Assembly (NCBI GenBank): GCA_964646755.1
Contig: CAZYIE010000011.1
Span: 1-64,000 of the forward strand
Reading direction: 5' to 3'
DNA from: MVRV01 sp964646755
Lineage (GTDB): Bacteria > Desulfobacterota > Syntrophia > Syntrophales > Smithellaceae
DNA length: 64,000 nt
Part shown: one piece after another, positions 32,826-42,170 of the stretch
Layout: every line of letters begins with the position of its first letter
How positions within the stretch are numbered: position 1 is the stretch's first letter
The notes under the pieces: generated by a model
Database searches by the model: none
What the model saw: only the letters and a program-made list of their open reading frames with translations
Told to the model about the DNA's origin: nothing
Made by a program: the position numbers and the translations under genes

Positions 32826-34442
32826 ATGAAAACAGAAAATAAAACTGCGCCGCTGCTGGTTGGTGCCGCACAGTATACCCAGCCCAAAGATGTTGTTTGC
32901 GCCCTGGATCCGCTGGGGCTTATGATCAAAGCCAGCCGTGCAGCATTTGCTGATGCAGGTGCTGGTGGTCTGGCGGCGCTTGTTGATACGGTATGTGTGG
33001 TCAATAGTTTTTCCCGGGATGATGAAAACACTGCTGCCGCATTGGCGGCAGCAGTAGGCATTCGGCCACGGGAGGCCATCTACTCGGCAATCGGTGGTAA
33101 TACTCCCCAAAAACTGGTCAACAGGTTTGCCCGTGATATTGCGGCAGGCAGAAGAAGGGGGGTATTAATTTCCGGCGCGGAAGCCGTTTATGCCATGTAC
33201 AGAGCATCCCGCGGAACAACAAAACTTGACTGGCCTGATAACATAACCCTTCAGCAGCTCAATACCCATAATCTTCCTACTAATTTTGACGCCATGCTCC
33301 ATCTGGGTTGTGACCACGAAAAGGAAATACTGGAAGCCCGGGGCGATAAGTATGACGAACCCAACAACACGATAGAAAAAGCCTACGATCTTTTTCTGCC
33401 TCAGTATATGTATCCTTTTTTTGAAACCGCTCTGCGGCGTTTCGCCGGGAGAACGCCTGAGGAACACCGCCTCTACATGGGCAGGCGCTATGAACGCCTT
33501 TCCCAGATTGCTTCCGAGAACCCCTATGCCTGGAACCGCAAGTTCCTATCGGCAGATGAGATTACGCTGCCGACAGCACACAACCGCTTTGTGGTCTATC
33601 CCTACACCCTCCGCATGATGTCCAACATCAATGTTGATCAAGCGGCGGCTCTGATTATGACCAGTGAGAGCGATGCCCGGGCACTGGGCATTGAATCTTC
33701 ACGATGGGTTTATCCGATGGGTGGGGCGGAATTGAATAATATCCGGCACGTCACACAAAGGCCGCGGCTTTACGATTCGCCGGCCATTACGGAAGCATCC
33801 CGCTTGGCCCTGCAGCAAGCCGGTTTGTCTCTCGGCGATATTGGAATATTTGACCTTTATAGTTGCTTTCCCTCTGCTGTGGACATTTCCCGTCAGGCCA
33901 TCGGAATTGACGAAAATGATTCTCGCGATTTATCGGTAACAGGAGGACTTGCCTATTTTGGTGGTCCCGGGAATAATTATTCCCTGCACGCCATCGCTAC
34001 CGTCATGAGCCATATCCGCCGGGATCGTCGCTTAAAAGCTATGGTAACGGCCAATGGCTGGTACAACTCCAAACATGCCATTGGCATCTATGGTGCGGAA
34101 TCTCCGGCGAACCCCTGGGAGGATGAAGATTATTCGGCAATCCAGAAAGCAATCGATGCCGAAGCTTTACCCGAGCCGGTTGAACGAGCAGAAGGTCCTT
34201 TGACGGTTGAGGCATATTCGATTCGGTATGATGCCGCCGGGCATCCGGAGCGTGTCACCGTTATTGGTAGCCTGCAGAGCGGTCGCCGGGCACTGGCAGA
34301 TATTCAAGCCGAGACACACGAACTCAGAAAACTCGAGCAGGTCAAGCTGGTAGGAAAGACAGGTGCAGCAAGATTTAACTTTGCAGCAGGCAGGAATTCC
34401 GTGGTTTTTGATCCTGCCCTGTATCAGTCCATGACGCCATAA
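32826..34442 (+). CDS. Thiolase-superfamily protein, Cys-less type (538 aa)
   Basis: The N-terminal LLVGAAQYTQPKD, ISGAEAVYAM and the C-terminal half (SRLALQQAGLSLGDIGIFDLYSCFPSAVD, GGLAYFGGPGNNYSLHAIATV with a conserved His) show a thiolase fold like the acetyl-CoA acetyltransferase-like proteins of mycobacteria. At the place of the nucleophilic Cys the sequence reads AIGGNTPQKL, and the second active-site Cys motif is absent. So it is unlikely to be a normal thiolase. It has a C-terminal extension of about 100 residues with beta-strand character (TVEAYSIRYDAAGHPERVTV). It follows the ligase by 181 bases and is likely in the same transcript. Its ribosome site is weak. Confidence 0.75.
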   Translation: MKTENKTAPLLVGAAQYTQPKDVVCALDPLGLMIKASRAAFADAGAGGLAALVDTVCVVNSFSRDDENTAAALAAAVGIRPREAIYSAIGGNTPQKLVNRFARDIAAGRRRGVLISGAEAVYAMYRASRGTTKLDWPDNITLQQLNTHNLPTNFDAMLHLGCDHEKEILEARGDKYDEPNNTIEKAYDLFLPQYMYPFFETALRRFAGRTPEEHRLYMGRRYERLSQIASENPYAWNRKFLSADEITLPTAHNRFVVYPYTLRMMSNINVDQAAALIMTSESDARALGIESSRWVYPMGGAELNNIRHVTQRPRLYDSPAITEASRLALQQAGLSLGDIGIFDLYSCFPSAVDISRQAIGIDENDSRDLSVTGGLAYFGGPGNNYSLHAIATVMSHIRRDRRLKAMVTANGWYNSKHAIGIYGAESPANPWEDEDYSAIQKAIDAEALPEPVERAEGPLTVEAYSIRYDAAGHPERVTVIGSLQSGRRALADIQAETHELRKLEQVKLVGKTGAARFNFAAGRNSVVFDPALYQSMTP

Positions 34443-34917
34443 AGATAATCTAGCTTTCTGAAGAAATATCCGGAGAATCCAATGGGCAATCCGTTGATTG
34501 CTTTGTAGTATATTTTACGCTTCAATCCCGTTTTTTACTGCGAAATATTCCACTTCTTTACGCGAGTTTCAGCGCATACTTGCCCAATCGCCGGATCAGC
34601 ATCACCCCGTAATTGAAAAAGTCATTCGTGAAATAATTGCCAAAGCTGTTTTTAAAAAGTTCAATTATATTAATGGGATTGATGTCGTCAGATTTCTTAA
34701 ATAATTCTTGACATCAAAGAGATATTAAGGTACTCCACCATTGGTATTATTACCGGCGGTCAAACAATGACCGCTGTTCACGAGTTCAAAATTTCCCTTA
34801 CCATGACGGATAAAAACCCTTTCCCGTCAAAAGGTTTTATCTCTCAGAGGTTTTTCAGCAGATGGACATGAAGCTTATAATCACAAGTCTACATCAAATC
34901 AATATGAGGAGGTATAT
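34443..34917. other. Intergenic before the fatty-acid oxidation cluster
   Basis: 475 bases with no gene I can support. From a TTG at 34498 to 34704 a 68-codon frame (ending NGIDVVRFLK) has protein-like composition but no ribosome site; it may be a gene remnant. TTCTTGACATCAAA (34705-34718) repeats the -35 context of 25314, but no good -10 follows at the right distance. CTTATAAT near 34873-34880 could be a -10 for the next gene, with TTTCAG upstream as a poor -35. Confidence 0.4.
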
Positions 34918-36783
34918 ATGAGTAACGGGTTAGTTAATACTAGAGATCAGCAGTTTATCCTCTTTGAACAGCTGGGCATCGAGAAACTGTTCACAACGGA
35001 GAAGTTCAAGGATTTCTCCAAGGATGACGTGTTGATGATGCAGAATGAGGCCGAGAAAATGGCCATCAACGTTATCCTTCCTACGTACACGGAAGGAGAC
35101 AAGGAAGGCTGTCACCTGAAAGACGGCAATGTATCGACACCGAAAATTTTCAAGGATGCCTTTAATAAATACAAGGAAGGCGGATGGTTATGCCCCATGA
35201 AGTCGCCCGATGTAGGTGGACAGGGAATGCCGATGATTATGGCTACGGCTTACAGCGAAATGTTTATCGCTGCCAACATCGCTTTCGTCATGTACGGCGG
35301 CCTCACAATCGGCGCAGCCGGGCTGATTGAAAAATTCGGGACGGAAGAGCAGAAGAACAAATATATGTACAAGATGTACTCCGGTGAATGGTGCGGCACA
35401 ATGTGTCTGACTGAACCGGGTGCCGGCAGCGATGTCGGGGCGCTGAAAACTGTAGCCAAGAGACTTCCCGACGGAACTTACAGCATCTCGGGAACCAAGT
35501 GCTTCATCTCCGCCGGAGATCACGATCTGGCGCCGAACATTATTCATCCGGTTCTGGCCAGAATCGAAGGTGATCCTCCCGGAACGGGCGGTATCTCTAT
35601 TTTCATTGTTCCGAAGTTTAAGGTCAAGGAAGACGGCAGTCTCGGTAAGCTCAACGACGTCCATACCGGTAACGTAGAACACAAGATGGGACTCAAAGGA
35701 AACGCCACCTGTACACTGAACTTTGGTGATGACGGCAAATGTATCGGCGAGCTTCTCGGCAAGGAAAAGGAAGGCATGAAAGTCATGTTCCACATGATGA
35801 ACGAAGCCCGTCTGGAAGTCGGTATGCAGGGATTAGGACATGGTACCGCCGCCTACGAGCATGCTGTCCAGTACGCCAAGGAAAGAATCCAGAGTACGCC
35901 AGTCTGGGAAATGAAGAACCCCGACGCCAAGTCCGTTGCCATTATTCAGCATCCGGACGTCCGCAAGGATTTGATGTGGATGAAGGCATATGTGGAAGGT
36001 ATCCGCGCCATGAATTACTTTGCGGCCTACTGTATGGATCTGGCCGAAACAGCGGAAACAAAGGAAGAACATGATAAATGGCACGGTTTTGTGGAATTAC
36101 TCACGCCTCTGTGCAAGGCTTTCTCCTCCGACCGCGGATTCGATATTTGTAATAAGGCTATCGATGTATACGGCGGTTACGGCTACTGCCAGGAATATCC
36201 TGTCGAGCAGTATCTGCGGGACTGCAAAATCGCCTGCATCTATGAAGGAACTAACGGCATCCAGTCTCTGGATCTAGTGGGAAGAAAACTGGGTCAGCGC
36301 AAGGGCGCGAACATGATGGCTATGATGGGAGAAATCGGTGGAACGATCGCCAAAGCAAAGACCTTTGAAGATCTAAAAAAGTACGCCGTTAAGATGGAAG
36401 ATTCCTTCAATGCCCTGGTGGACCTGGTAATGACATTGGCTTCGCTTGGAAAGAGTGCCAATTTCCTGGTTCCCATTCTGAATGCTTCAGCGGTTATGGA
36501 TATTTTTGGTGACGTCCTGATGGGACATTTTCTTATGCAGGCCGCATGCATCGCCGAGGAAAAGCTGGGCGTAATTTATCAGGGAGCAGGCGCCGAGGAT
36601 TCCAAGGGTAAACAGCGCGGGTTGATCCGCGATAACGCCGACGTGGCTTTCTACGCCGGAAAGGTAGCTTCGGCTAAATTCTTCGCAGCGGAAATTCTCC
36701 CGACTGTCAAGGGCCGTTGCGAAGTTATCAAGGCCGCCGACAAGATCACGATTGAAATTGCCGACGAGTCTTTCACAATCTAA
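34918..36783 (+). CDS. Long acyl-CoA dehydrogenase (621 aa)
   Basis: Second member of the 600-residue acyl-CoA dehydrogenase subfamily, laid out like 15430-17274 (shared MKSPDVGGQG / SKSPEVGGQG, TEPGAGSDVGALKT, HPVLARIEGDP-GTGGISIF, YEGTNGIQ-LDLVGRKLG). The flavin-binding core is at residues about 60-450, and the C-terminal helical extension about 470-621. Acidic candidates for the base are MNEARLEVG and IYEGTNG. The ATG follows GAGGAGGT closely. It is first in a three-gene group with the hydroxyacyl-CoA dehydrogenase/hydratase and a thiolase, so it should catalyse the first oxidation of that spiral. Confidence 0.94.
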   Translation: MSNGLVNTRDQQFILFEQLGIEKLFTTEKFKDFSKDDVLMMQNEAEKMAINVILPTYTEGDKEGCHLKDGNVSTPKIFKDAFNKYKEGGWLCPMKSPDVGGQGMPMIMATAYSEMFIAANIAFVMYGGLTIGAAGLIEKFGTEEQKNKYMYKMYSGEWCGTMCLTEPGAGSDVGALKTVAKRLPDGTYSISGTKCFISAGDHDLAPNIIHPVLARIEGDPPGTGGISIFIVPKFKVKEDGSLGKLNDVHTGNVEHKMGLKGNATCTLNFGDDGKCIGELLGKEKEGMKVMFHMMNEARLEVGMQGLGHGTAAYEHAVQYAKERIQSTPVWEMKNPDAKSVAIIQHPDVRKDLMWMKAYVEGIRAMNYFAAYCMDLAETAETKEEHDKWHGFVELLTPLCKAFSSDRGFDICNKAIDVYGGYGYCQEYPVEQYLRDCKIACIYEGTNGIQSLDLVGRKLGQRKGANMMAMMGEIGGTIAKAKTFEDLKKYAVKMEDSFNALVDLVMTLASLGKSANFLVPILNASAVMDIFGDVLMGHFLMQAACIAEEKLGVIYQGAGAEDSKGKQRGLIRDNADVAFYAGKVASAKFFAAEILPTVKGRCEVIKAADKITIEIADESFTI

Positions 36784-36803
36784 TGTTGACAAACAACTTA
36801 TAA

Positions 36804-36858
36804 CCCGGTGACGGACGTCGATGCGACCTGTCATGGCATACATCGACGCCGCACCGGG
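36804..36858 (+). terminator. Intercistronic stem-loop
   Basis: CCCGGTG (36804-36810) with CACCGGG (36852-36858), and inner GTCGATG with CATCGAC. A long imperfect hairpin 21 bases after the dehydrogenase stop and 25 before the next ATG; no T run, so a processing or stability element is more likely than a terminator. Confidence 0.55.
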
Positions 36859-36882
36859 GTAATCTCTCTTGAGGAGGAAACT

Positions 36883-39303
36883 ATGTCTTATAAAATTAAA
36901 AAAGCAGCTGTTCTGGGTGCCGGTGTTATGGGTGCCACCATCGCGGCCCATTTGACCAATGCGGGGATCGAGTGTGTTCTTCTGGACATTATCCCTTTTG
37001 AATTGACGGACGCCGATAAGGCTAAAGGACTGACGGAAAAGAGTCCGGCATGGCGGAACCGTTTTGCCGCCAACGGTCTGGCCGGGATTATGAAGGCAAA
37101 ACCCGCCGCATTTTTTACCAAGAAAAACGCATCTATGATCACAATAGGCAATCTGGAAGACAATCTGGGTATGCTGAAAGATGTTGACTGGGTATGCGAA
37201 GTCGTTATCGAAAACCTGAAAATCAAACAGGAGCTCTTTGCCAAACTGGAAAAAGCATTAAAAAAGGATTGCATTATCTCCACGAACACATCCGGTATTC
37301 CCATTAAGGACGTTTCGGCTAAATTCAGCGCCAATATGAAAGCACATTTTCTGGGCACTCACTTCTTCAATCCGCCCCGTTACATGAAGCTCCTGGAAGT
37401 CATTCCCGGCAAGGAAACGAAGAAAGAGATCGTCGACTATATGGTTACCTTCTGTGAAGAAGTTCTGGGCAAGGGTGTTGTTGTCTGCAAAGACTCGCCG
37501 AACTTTATCGGAAACCGCATCGGTATATTCGATATTTCCAATGTCATCCACCTGATGGTTGAAAAAGACATGAAGATTGAGGAAATCGACGCCATTTTCG
37601 GGAAGGCCATGGGGCGTCCGGGCACGGCCGTTTTCGGCACGATGGACCTTGTCGGTCTTGATACCGGTATCCATGTTATGAAAAACCTCCATGACGCCGT
37701 CCCAGATGACGAAATGAAGGAATGGTTTATACCTACAGACTTCCTGACTGCAATGATGGAAAAGAAGTGGCTTGGCAACAAGACGAAGCAGGGCTTTTAC
37801 AAGAAAACAAAAGATGAAAAAGGCAAGAAGGTCAAACTGGTTATCGATTACAAGACACTGGAATACAAACCGGCGCCGAAGGTACAGTTTGCATCCGTTT
37901 CAGCAGCCAACAAGGTTGAAGGCGGTCCGGGTGCCAAGATAAAAGCCCTTTTCAACGGCAAAGATGCTGCCGCCGAATTTGTCCGCGAATTTCTCTGCAA
38001 CAATTTCATTTATGCAGCGAACCGGATTCCCGAGATTGCCGAGAGGGTTATGGAAATAGACAACACCATGAAGTGGGGCTACAATCAGAAACTCGGTCCC
38101 TTCGAAGTATGGGATGCCGTGGGTGTGCGTGAAGCCGTTGAAGTCATGAAGAAGCTCAAGAAAAAAGTGCCCAAGAAGATCGAAGAAATGCTGAAAGCCG
38201 GTTGCGAATCCTTCTACACCAAGAAGAAGGACGGTCAGTACATCTATGATTTTGCAACCAAGGGCTACGTTAAAGTCGATGAAAATCCGAAGATTATTCT
38301 TCTGCCCTCCCTGAAAGACCAGAAAAAGGTCGTCAAGGAAAACGCCAGTGCCAGCCTAGTCGATATCGGTGACGGCGTGGCCTGTCTTGAGTTCCATACG
38401 AAGATGAATGCCATCGACGACGGCATGGTCGAGATGATTAAAGCCAGTTGCGATATCGTTGAAAAAGACTTCAAAGGTCTGGTTGTTGCCAATCACGATG
38501 AGCGTGCTTTTTCCGCCGGCGCCAATGTCTTCAAGGTACTCATGGCGATTCAGAAAGGCGAATGGGATTTCGTGGAGAACAGCATCTCCGACCTCCAGAA
38601 CGCCCTCATGAAAATGAAATATCTCTCCAAGCCCACTGTAACTGCTCCTGCGGGCATGGCTCTGGGCGGGGGATGTGAAATAGCAATGCACGGTGCACGA
38701 TGCCAACCCTGCGGCGAGACCTACATCGGTCTTGTTGAAGTGGGTGTCGGCCTCATTCCGGCCGGCGGCGGCTGCAAGGAAACCGCCTTGCGTCTCACCG
38801 AAGGCATTCCGACCGGTGCAGTGGAGGGTGGTCTTAACCTCCAGCATTATTATATCAAGGCCTTCGAGAATATCGCCACGGCAAAAGTGGCTACCAGCGC
38901 GGCGGAAGCCATGGATCTGGGCTATATCCGGAAAACAGAAAACATCAGTCTCGGTCGCGACCAGCAGATTTGGGACGCCAAACAACTCGTCCTCGGCATG
39001 TCGCTGTACTACAAACCGGGACGGCAGGCACTGATTCCCGTTATGGGCGAAAACTTCCGCGGCCTGATTAATGCGGCGCTTTACAACATGCGTGCCGGCA
39101 ATTACGTTTCCGACTACGATGTCCATGTATCCAAGAAGATCGCCTACATTATGTCGGGCGGTGACTGTGCGGAAGGAACCTTTGTAACGGAACAGGAACT
39201 TCTGGATCTGGAAAGAGAAGCCTTCCTGAGTCTCGCCGGCGAGCAGAAGACCCAGGATCGTATTATGCACATGTGGACAACAGGCAAGCCCCTGCGCAAC
39301 TAA
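36883..39303 (+). CDS. 3-hydroxyacyl-CoA dehydrogenase / enoyl-CoA hydratase, FadN domain order (806 aa)
   Basis: Bifunctional beta-oxidation enzyme. The NAD-binding 3-hydroxyacyl-CoA dehydrogenase comes first (GAGVMGATIAAHL at residues 10-22; STNTSGIPI; HFFNPPRYMKLLEVIPG), then its C-terminal helical domain, and finally an enoyl-CoA hydratase domain (about 485-740). The hydratase has both catalytic Glu residues in GGGCEIAMHG and YIGLVEVGVG, 20 residues apart as in crotonase. This dehydrogenase-first order is that of FadN/archaeal types, the reverse of FadB/FadJ and of the gene at 56988. The start at 36883 has GAGGAGGAAAC before it; the frame extends to 36808 without one. Confidence 0.94.
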   Translation: MSYKIKKAAVLGAGVMGATIAAHLTNAGIECVLLDIIPFELTDADKAKGLTEKSPAWRNRFAANGLAGIMKAKPAAFFTKKNASMITIGNLEDNLGMLKDVDWVCEVVIENLKIKQELFAKLEKALKKDCIISTNTSGIPIKDVSAKFSANMKAHFLGTHFFNPPRYMKLLEVIPGKETKKEIVDYMVTFCEEVLGKGVVVCKDSPNFIGNRIGIFDISNVIHLMVEKDMKIEEIDAIFGKAMGRPGTAVFGTMDLVGLDTGIHVMKNLHDAVPDDEMKEWFIPTDFLTAMMEKKWLGNKTKQGFYKKTKDEKGKKVKLVIDYKTLEYKPAPKVQFASVSAANKVEGGPGAKIKALFNGKDAAAEFVREFLCNNFIYAANRIPEIAERVMEIDNTMKWGYNQKLGPFEVWDAVGVREAVEVMKKLKKKVPKKIEEMLKAGCESFYTKKKDGQYIYDFATKGYVKVDENPKIILLPSLKDQKKVVKENASASLVDIGDGVACLEFHTKMNAIDDGMVEMIKASCDIVEKDFKGLVVANHDERAFSAGANVFKVLMAIQKGEWDFVENSISDLQNALMKMKYLSKPTVTAPAGMALGGGCEIAMHGARCQPCGETYIGLVEVGVGLIPAGGGCKETALRLTEGIPTGAVEGGLNLQHYYIKAFENIATAKVATSAAEAMDLGYIRKTENISLGRDQQIWDAKQLVLGMSLYYKPGRQALIPVMGENFRGLINAALYNMRAGNYVSDYDVHVSKKIAYIMSGGDCAEGTFVTEQELLDLEREAFLSLAGEQKTQDRIMHMWTTGKPLRN

Positions 39304-39319
39304 TAACCAATAATTGACA

Positions 39320-39347
39320 GGACGCCGGTTCCGCGGATCCGGCGTCC
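39320..39347 (+). terminator. Intercistronic stem-loop
   Basis: Perfect 9-bp stem GGACGCCGG (39320-39328) with CCGGCGTCC (39339-39347), between the multienzyme and the thiolase gene. No T run; the downstream gene has its own ribosome site, AAGGAGGAA. Confidence 0.55.
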
Positions 39348-39369
39348 GTTACATACAAGGAGGAACATC

Positions 39370-40560
39370 ATGAGAGAAGCTGTCATTGTAGATGCCGTCA
39401 GAAGTGCCGGTGGACGTTCAAAAAGAGGCGGTCTCGCTGGAACCAGAGCCGATGAAATCGGGATTCAAGTAATAAAAGGTCTGCTGGCCAGAGTACCCCA
39501 ACTGGATCCCGCAGACGTTGACGATGTTATCTGCGGCAATGCCTTCCCGGAAGGTGAACAGGGCATGCAAATGGGAAGGTGTCTTGCTGTTGGCGCCGGT
39601 CTGCCTATAACTACTTCCGGCATGACTATCAACCGTTTCTGCTCTTCGGGCGTGCAGTCCATGGCCGATGCAACGGCCAAGATCAATATGGGCTGGTCCG
39701 ATGTCATTATAGCAGGTGGCGTGGAATCAATGTCCCACATCCCTATGGGCGGTTCTATTATGCGTCCCAATGTTGATTGGCCTGCAGGTGCACCCTGGGT
39801 GTATATCTCCATGGGCATGACGGCAGAAAACATCGCTGCCGACTATAAAATTTCGCGGGAAGACATGGACGCCATGGGTATGGAAAGCAATCGCCGGGCC
39901 TATGAAGCCATCAAGGCCGGGAAGTTCAAGGGGGAGATCATTCCCATTAATGCTTACAAATACAAAACCGCCAAAAACGGCAAGCGCATCCGGGAAACTT
40001 ACGTCTTCGATACGGATGACGGCGTAAGATGGCCGGTGACGCTGGCGGATATGGCTAAGCTGAAATCTCCCTTCAAGGCCGGCGGGAATTGCACGGCCGC
40101 CAACTCGTCTCAAACGACGGACGGCGCCGGCTTCGCCCTGATCATGACGGCGGAGAAGGCCAAGGCCATTGGTGTGAAGCCACTGGCAAAACTAGCCAAT
40201 TATGCAGTAGCGGGATGCAGGCCCGAGGAAATGGGTGTCGGTCCGAGATACGCTATTCCCAAGGTTCTCAAGCAGGCGGGACTGACAACCAAAGACATCG
40301 ATCTCTTCGAGATCAATGAAGCTTTCGCTTCGCAGGCGCTTTATTCCATCCGCGAGCTTGGCATCGAAGACAGACTTAAGGCCGGCGATATTAACCCCAA
40401 CGGGGGCGCCATTGCTCTGGGTCATCCACTGGGAGCATCGGGCGCCAAGCTGACGGCTCAACTGCTTCATGAAATGAAACGCCGCAAGTCAAAGCGCGGT
40501 ATCGTTTCGATGTGTATCGGCGGCGGCATGGGTGCTGCGGCTATTTTTGAGATGCTGTAG
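39370..40560 (+). CDS. Acetyl-CoA C-acyltransferase (thiolase, 396 aa)
   Basis: Thiolytic cleavage of 3-ketoacyl-CoA. The full active site is present: nucleophile Cys91 in NRFCSSGVQSM, the NEAFASQAL motif, His in GHPLGASG, and the second Cys in SMCIGGGMGAA. Length and motifs fit the degradative FadA/FadI type. Together with the two genes upstream it completes a beta-oxidation spiral. AAGGAGGAA precedes the ATG. A strong terminator follows. Confidence 0.95.
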   Translation: MREAVIVDAVRSAGGRSKRGGLAGTRADEIGIQVIKGLLARVPQLDPADVDDVICGNAFPEGEQGMQMGRCLAVGAGLPITTSGMTINRFCSSGVQSMADATAKINMGWSDVIIAGGVESMSHIPMGGSIMRPNVDWPAGAPWVYISMGMTAENIAADYKISREDMDAMGMESNRRAYEAIKAGKFKGEIIPINAYKYKTAKNGKRIRETYVFDTDDGVRWPVTLADMAKLKSPFKAGGNCTAANSSQTTDGAGFALIMTAEKAKAIGVKPLAKLANYAVAGCRPEEMGVGPRYAIPKVLKQAGLTTKDIDLFEINEAFASQALYSIRELGIEDRLKAGDINPNGGAIALGHPLGASGAKLTAQLLHEMKRRKSKRGIVSMCIGGGMGAAAIFEML

Positions 40561-40599
40561 AAAAGAATATACCAATTTAAAGCAGAATTATTACAGAGG

Positions 40600-40637
40600 C
40601 GGCGGCGCTTTTTAAATAGAGCGTCGCCGTTTTTTTA
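40600..40637 (+). terminator. Rho-independent terminator of the beta-oxidation cluster
   Basis: CGGCGGCGCT (40600-40609) pairs with AGCGTCGCCG (40620-40629) with one mismatch, then eight T. It overlaps the stop codon of the convergent STAS-like gene. Confidence 0.85.
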
Positions 40638-40886
40638 ACTATTATCAATATTTACAAAATCAGGAAGATGAGCGATAAATACCTCGTCCTTGATTGTTTG
40701 CAAATACATTCTTCCCTCTCGAGTAATGTGAATAATCCCCTTTAAATTTAAGGCAACGCTTTTTCCGTAGGCCAGATGATGCTCGCAGACTCTTTTTAAG
40801 AGCGGAATGGACTCATCATCAAGAATGCCGTCCACCTCAATGGTCATGATGTTTTTCTGTAGATCAGCCTCTTTGATGTAAATCAT
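40635..40886 (-). CDS. Small STAS-like protein (83 aa)
   Basis: MIYIKEADLQKNIMTIEVDGILDDESIPLLKRVCEHHL followed by KSVALNLKGIIHITREGRMYLQT resembles a STAS/anti-sigma-factor-antagonist-like alpha/beta domain: strand, Ile-Asp-Gly turn, helix, strand ALNLKGI. The conserved Ser of SpoIIAA-type switches is not obvious; Thr and Arg stand in that area, so phospho-control is uncertain. The ATG at 40886 is chosen, with GAAGATG just upstream as a poor ribosome site; the frame is open to a TTG at 40928, which would add 14 residues. No partner gene is adjacent. Confidence 0.6.
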   Translation of the reverse strand: MIYIKEADLQKNIMTIEVDGILDDESIPLLKRVCEHHLAYGKSVALNLKGIIHITREGRMYLQTIKDEVFIAHLPDFVNIDNS

Positions 40887-41153
40887 GGGAACATCTTCTT
40901 TCGGATAAATATACTTCTTCGACAACAAGAGGCAATTCCTGTGCCGGACAAATTTTTTATTTCATAAGTTTGCCCGAGCGCTTTGTGGCGCGCCTCTTTT
41001 GCGGGCTGAAAACCAGCGCTGAATAGTTCCTACTATTGAAAATTTAAGGCAATTAAAATCAGAACAAACCTGTAGCAATAAAATCTTGAAACTTGTATAA
41101 TTGACAATATCGTGTTACCATGACAATAAAGGGAAGAAAGAGAAACAGCGGAA

Positions 41154-41194
41154 TTGCGCCATATATGGATGATTAAAGACAACATATGGTGCAA
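41154..41194. promoter_or_regulatory. Inverted repeat, candidate enhancer (UAS) for cluster C
   Basis: TTGCGCCATATATGG (41154-41168) and CAACATATGGTGCAA (41180-41194) are imperfect inverted copies (12 of 15). The right arm contains CAACATATGG, which also lies in the inverted repeat ahead of the cluster D promoter (50029-50038). The right arm is centred roughly 90 bases upstream of the -24 box, as enhancer-binding-protein sites usually are. Confidence 0.55.
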
Positions 41195-41279
41195 CATGGC
41201 GGCACAAAATACAGTAACTGCACAGTGCTTTAACGATTATCCATCTAATATTTCAGGCTTTATATATTTAAATAGGTTG

Positions 41280-41295
41280 TGGCATCTGTCTTGCA
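41280..41295 (+). promoter_or_regulatory. Sigma-54 (-24/-12) promoter of the cluster C LIV operon
   Basis: TGGCATCTGTCTTGCA has GG and GC exactly ten bases apart and matches the TGGCA-N6-TTGCA consensus. It sits 80 bases upstream of livF. A twin with the same boxes is at 50137-50152. Confidence 0.7.
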
Positions 41296-41375
41296 AAGCC
41301 AGAGGCTGTTCTTTGTTAGAATTGTGCTTTACTGTGGTTGTACTTGTTTCAACACAAAAGTGTTAGGAGCTGTCA

Positions 41376-42170
41376 ATGCTGAAAGTTACAAATCTCGAAA
41401 CGACCTACAATGATATCATCCTGTCGCTCAAGGGAATTTCCCTTGAAGTTCCACCTGCTAAAATTGTTGCTCTGCTTGGAGCCAACGGTTCCGGCAAAAC
41501 TACCACACTCAATACAATTTCCGGGATCCGCAAGACGATTGATCTGGCCGTTGAAGATGGTGTAATCGAATTCGAAGGTCAGGTTATCAATGAAAAAGAG
41601 CCTTACAGTATAGTTTCTCTGGGGATCTCCCAGGTTCCCGAGGGAAGGCGGATTTTTGCTGAGCTGACCGTTGAGGAAAATATCATAATCGGTTCCTATG
41701 TTCTGGCCGATCGTAAAAAATTCCCCCTTAGTCTGGAGACGGTCTTTGGTTACTTCCCCATTCTGAGAGAACGCCGCCGTCAGCTTGCCGGTTACCTAAG
41801 TGGCGGAGAGCAGCAGATGCTGGCTATTGCCCGGGCCCTGATCGCCGATCCCAAGTTGATCATGCTGGACGAACCGTCCCTCGGGATTGCTCCTCTTGTC
41901 GTAAAAGAAATATTTGAAATCGTCAGCACTATTAATAGAGAAAGAGGTGTGGCCATTTTGCTGGTGGAACAAAACGCCAATGTTGCCTTATCGATTGCTC
42001 ATTATGGTTACATCCTGGAGAACGGCAGAATCGTGATGGAAGGACCGAGCGAAGTATTGCGAGAAAACAGGGATATCAAGGAATTTTACCTTGGTCTGAC
42101 GGATGTGGGTACCAAGAAAAGTTTCCGGGACGTTAAACATTACAAGAGAAGGAAAAGATGGCTGTCATGA
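41376..42170 (+). CDS. livF: LIV-type ABC transporter ATPase LivF (cluster C)
   Basis: 264-residue ATPase with Walker A GANGSGKTTT, an inserted helix after the first strands (KTIDLAVEDGVIEFEG), signature LSGGEQQMLAIARALI, Walker B LIMLDEPSLGIAP and VEQNANVALS. It is first in the operon, directly downstream of the sigma-54-type promoter, with TTAGGAGCTG as ribosome site. The ATPase-first order F-G-ligase-H-M differs from cluster A. It overlaps livG by 13 bases and has a basic tail (KHYKRRKRWLS) like its cluster A counterpart. Confidence 0.94.
   Translation: MLKVTNLETTYNDIILSLKGISLEVPPAKIVALLGANGSGKTTTLNTISGIRKTIDLAVEDGVIEFEGQVINEKEPYSIVSLGISQVPEGRRIFAELTVEENIIIGSYVLADRKKFPLSLETVFGYFPILRERRRQLAGYLSGGEQQMLAIARALIADPKLIMLDEPSLGIAPLVVKEIFEIVSTINRERGVAILLVEQNANVALSIAHYGYILENGRIVMEGPSEVLRENRDIKEFYLGLTDVGTKKSFRDVKHYKRRKRWLS

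Larger units (their letters stand above)
40929..41375. other. Control region of the cluster C LIV operon
   Basis: 447 bases. A 70-codon frame (41154-41366) has no family and crosses the sigma-54-type promoter, so it is rejected. A TTGACA at 41101 with CAATAA 17 bases on is a weak sigma-70 candidate. The notable parts are the inverted repeat 41154-41194 and the -24/-12 element 41280-41295, listed separately. Confidence 0.5.

Noticed and set aside
34708..34736. A sigma-70 promoter starting at TTGACA 34708.
   Set aside because: At the right spacing only TACTCC is found as -10, too poor to call.
38356..39270. A 304-codon minus-strand frame inside the FadN-type gene.
   Set aside because: Antisense shadow over the well-supported hydratase domain; no recognisable motif.
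41154..41366. 70-codon plus-strand frame before livF of cluster C.
   Set aside because: It crosses the candidate enhancer and the sigma-54-type promoter and has no family resemblance.
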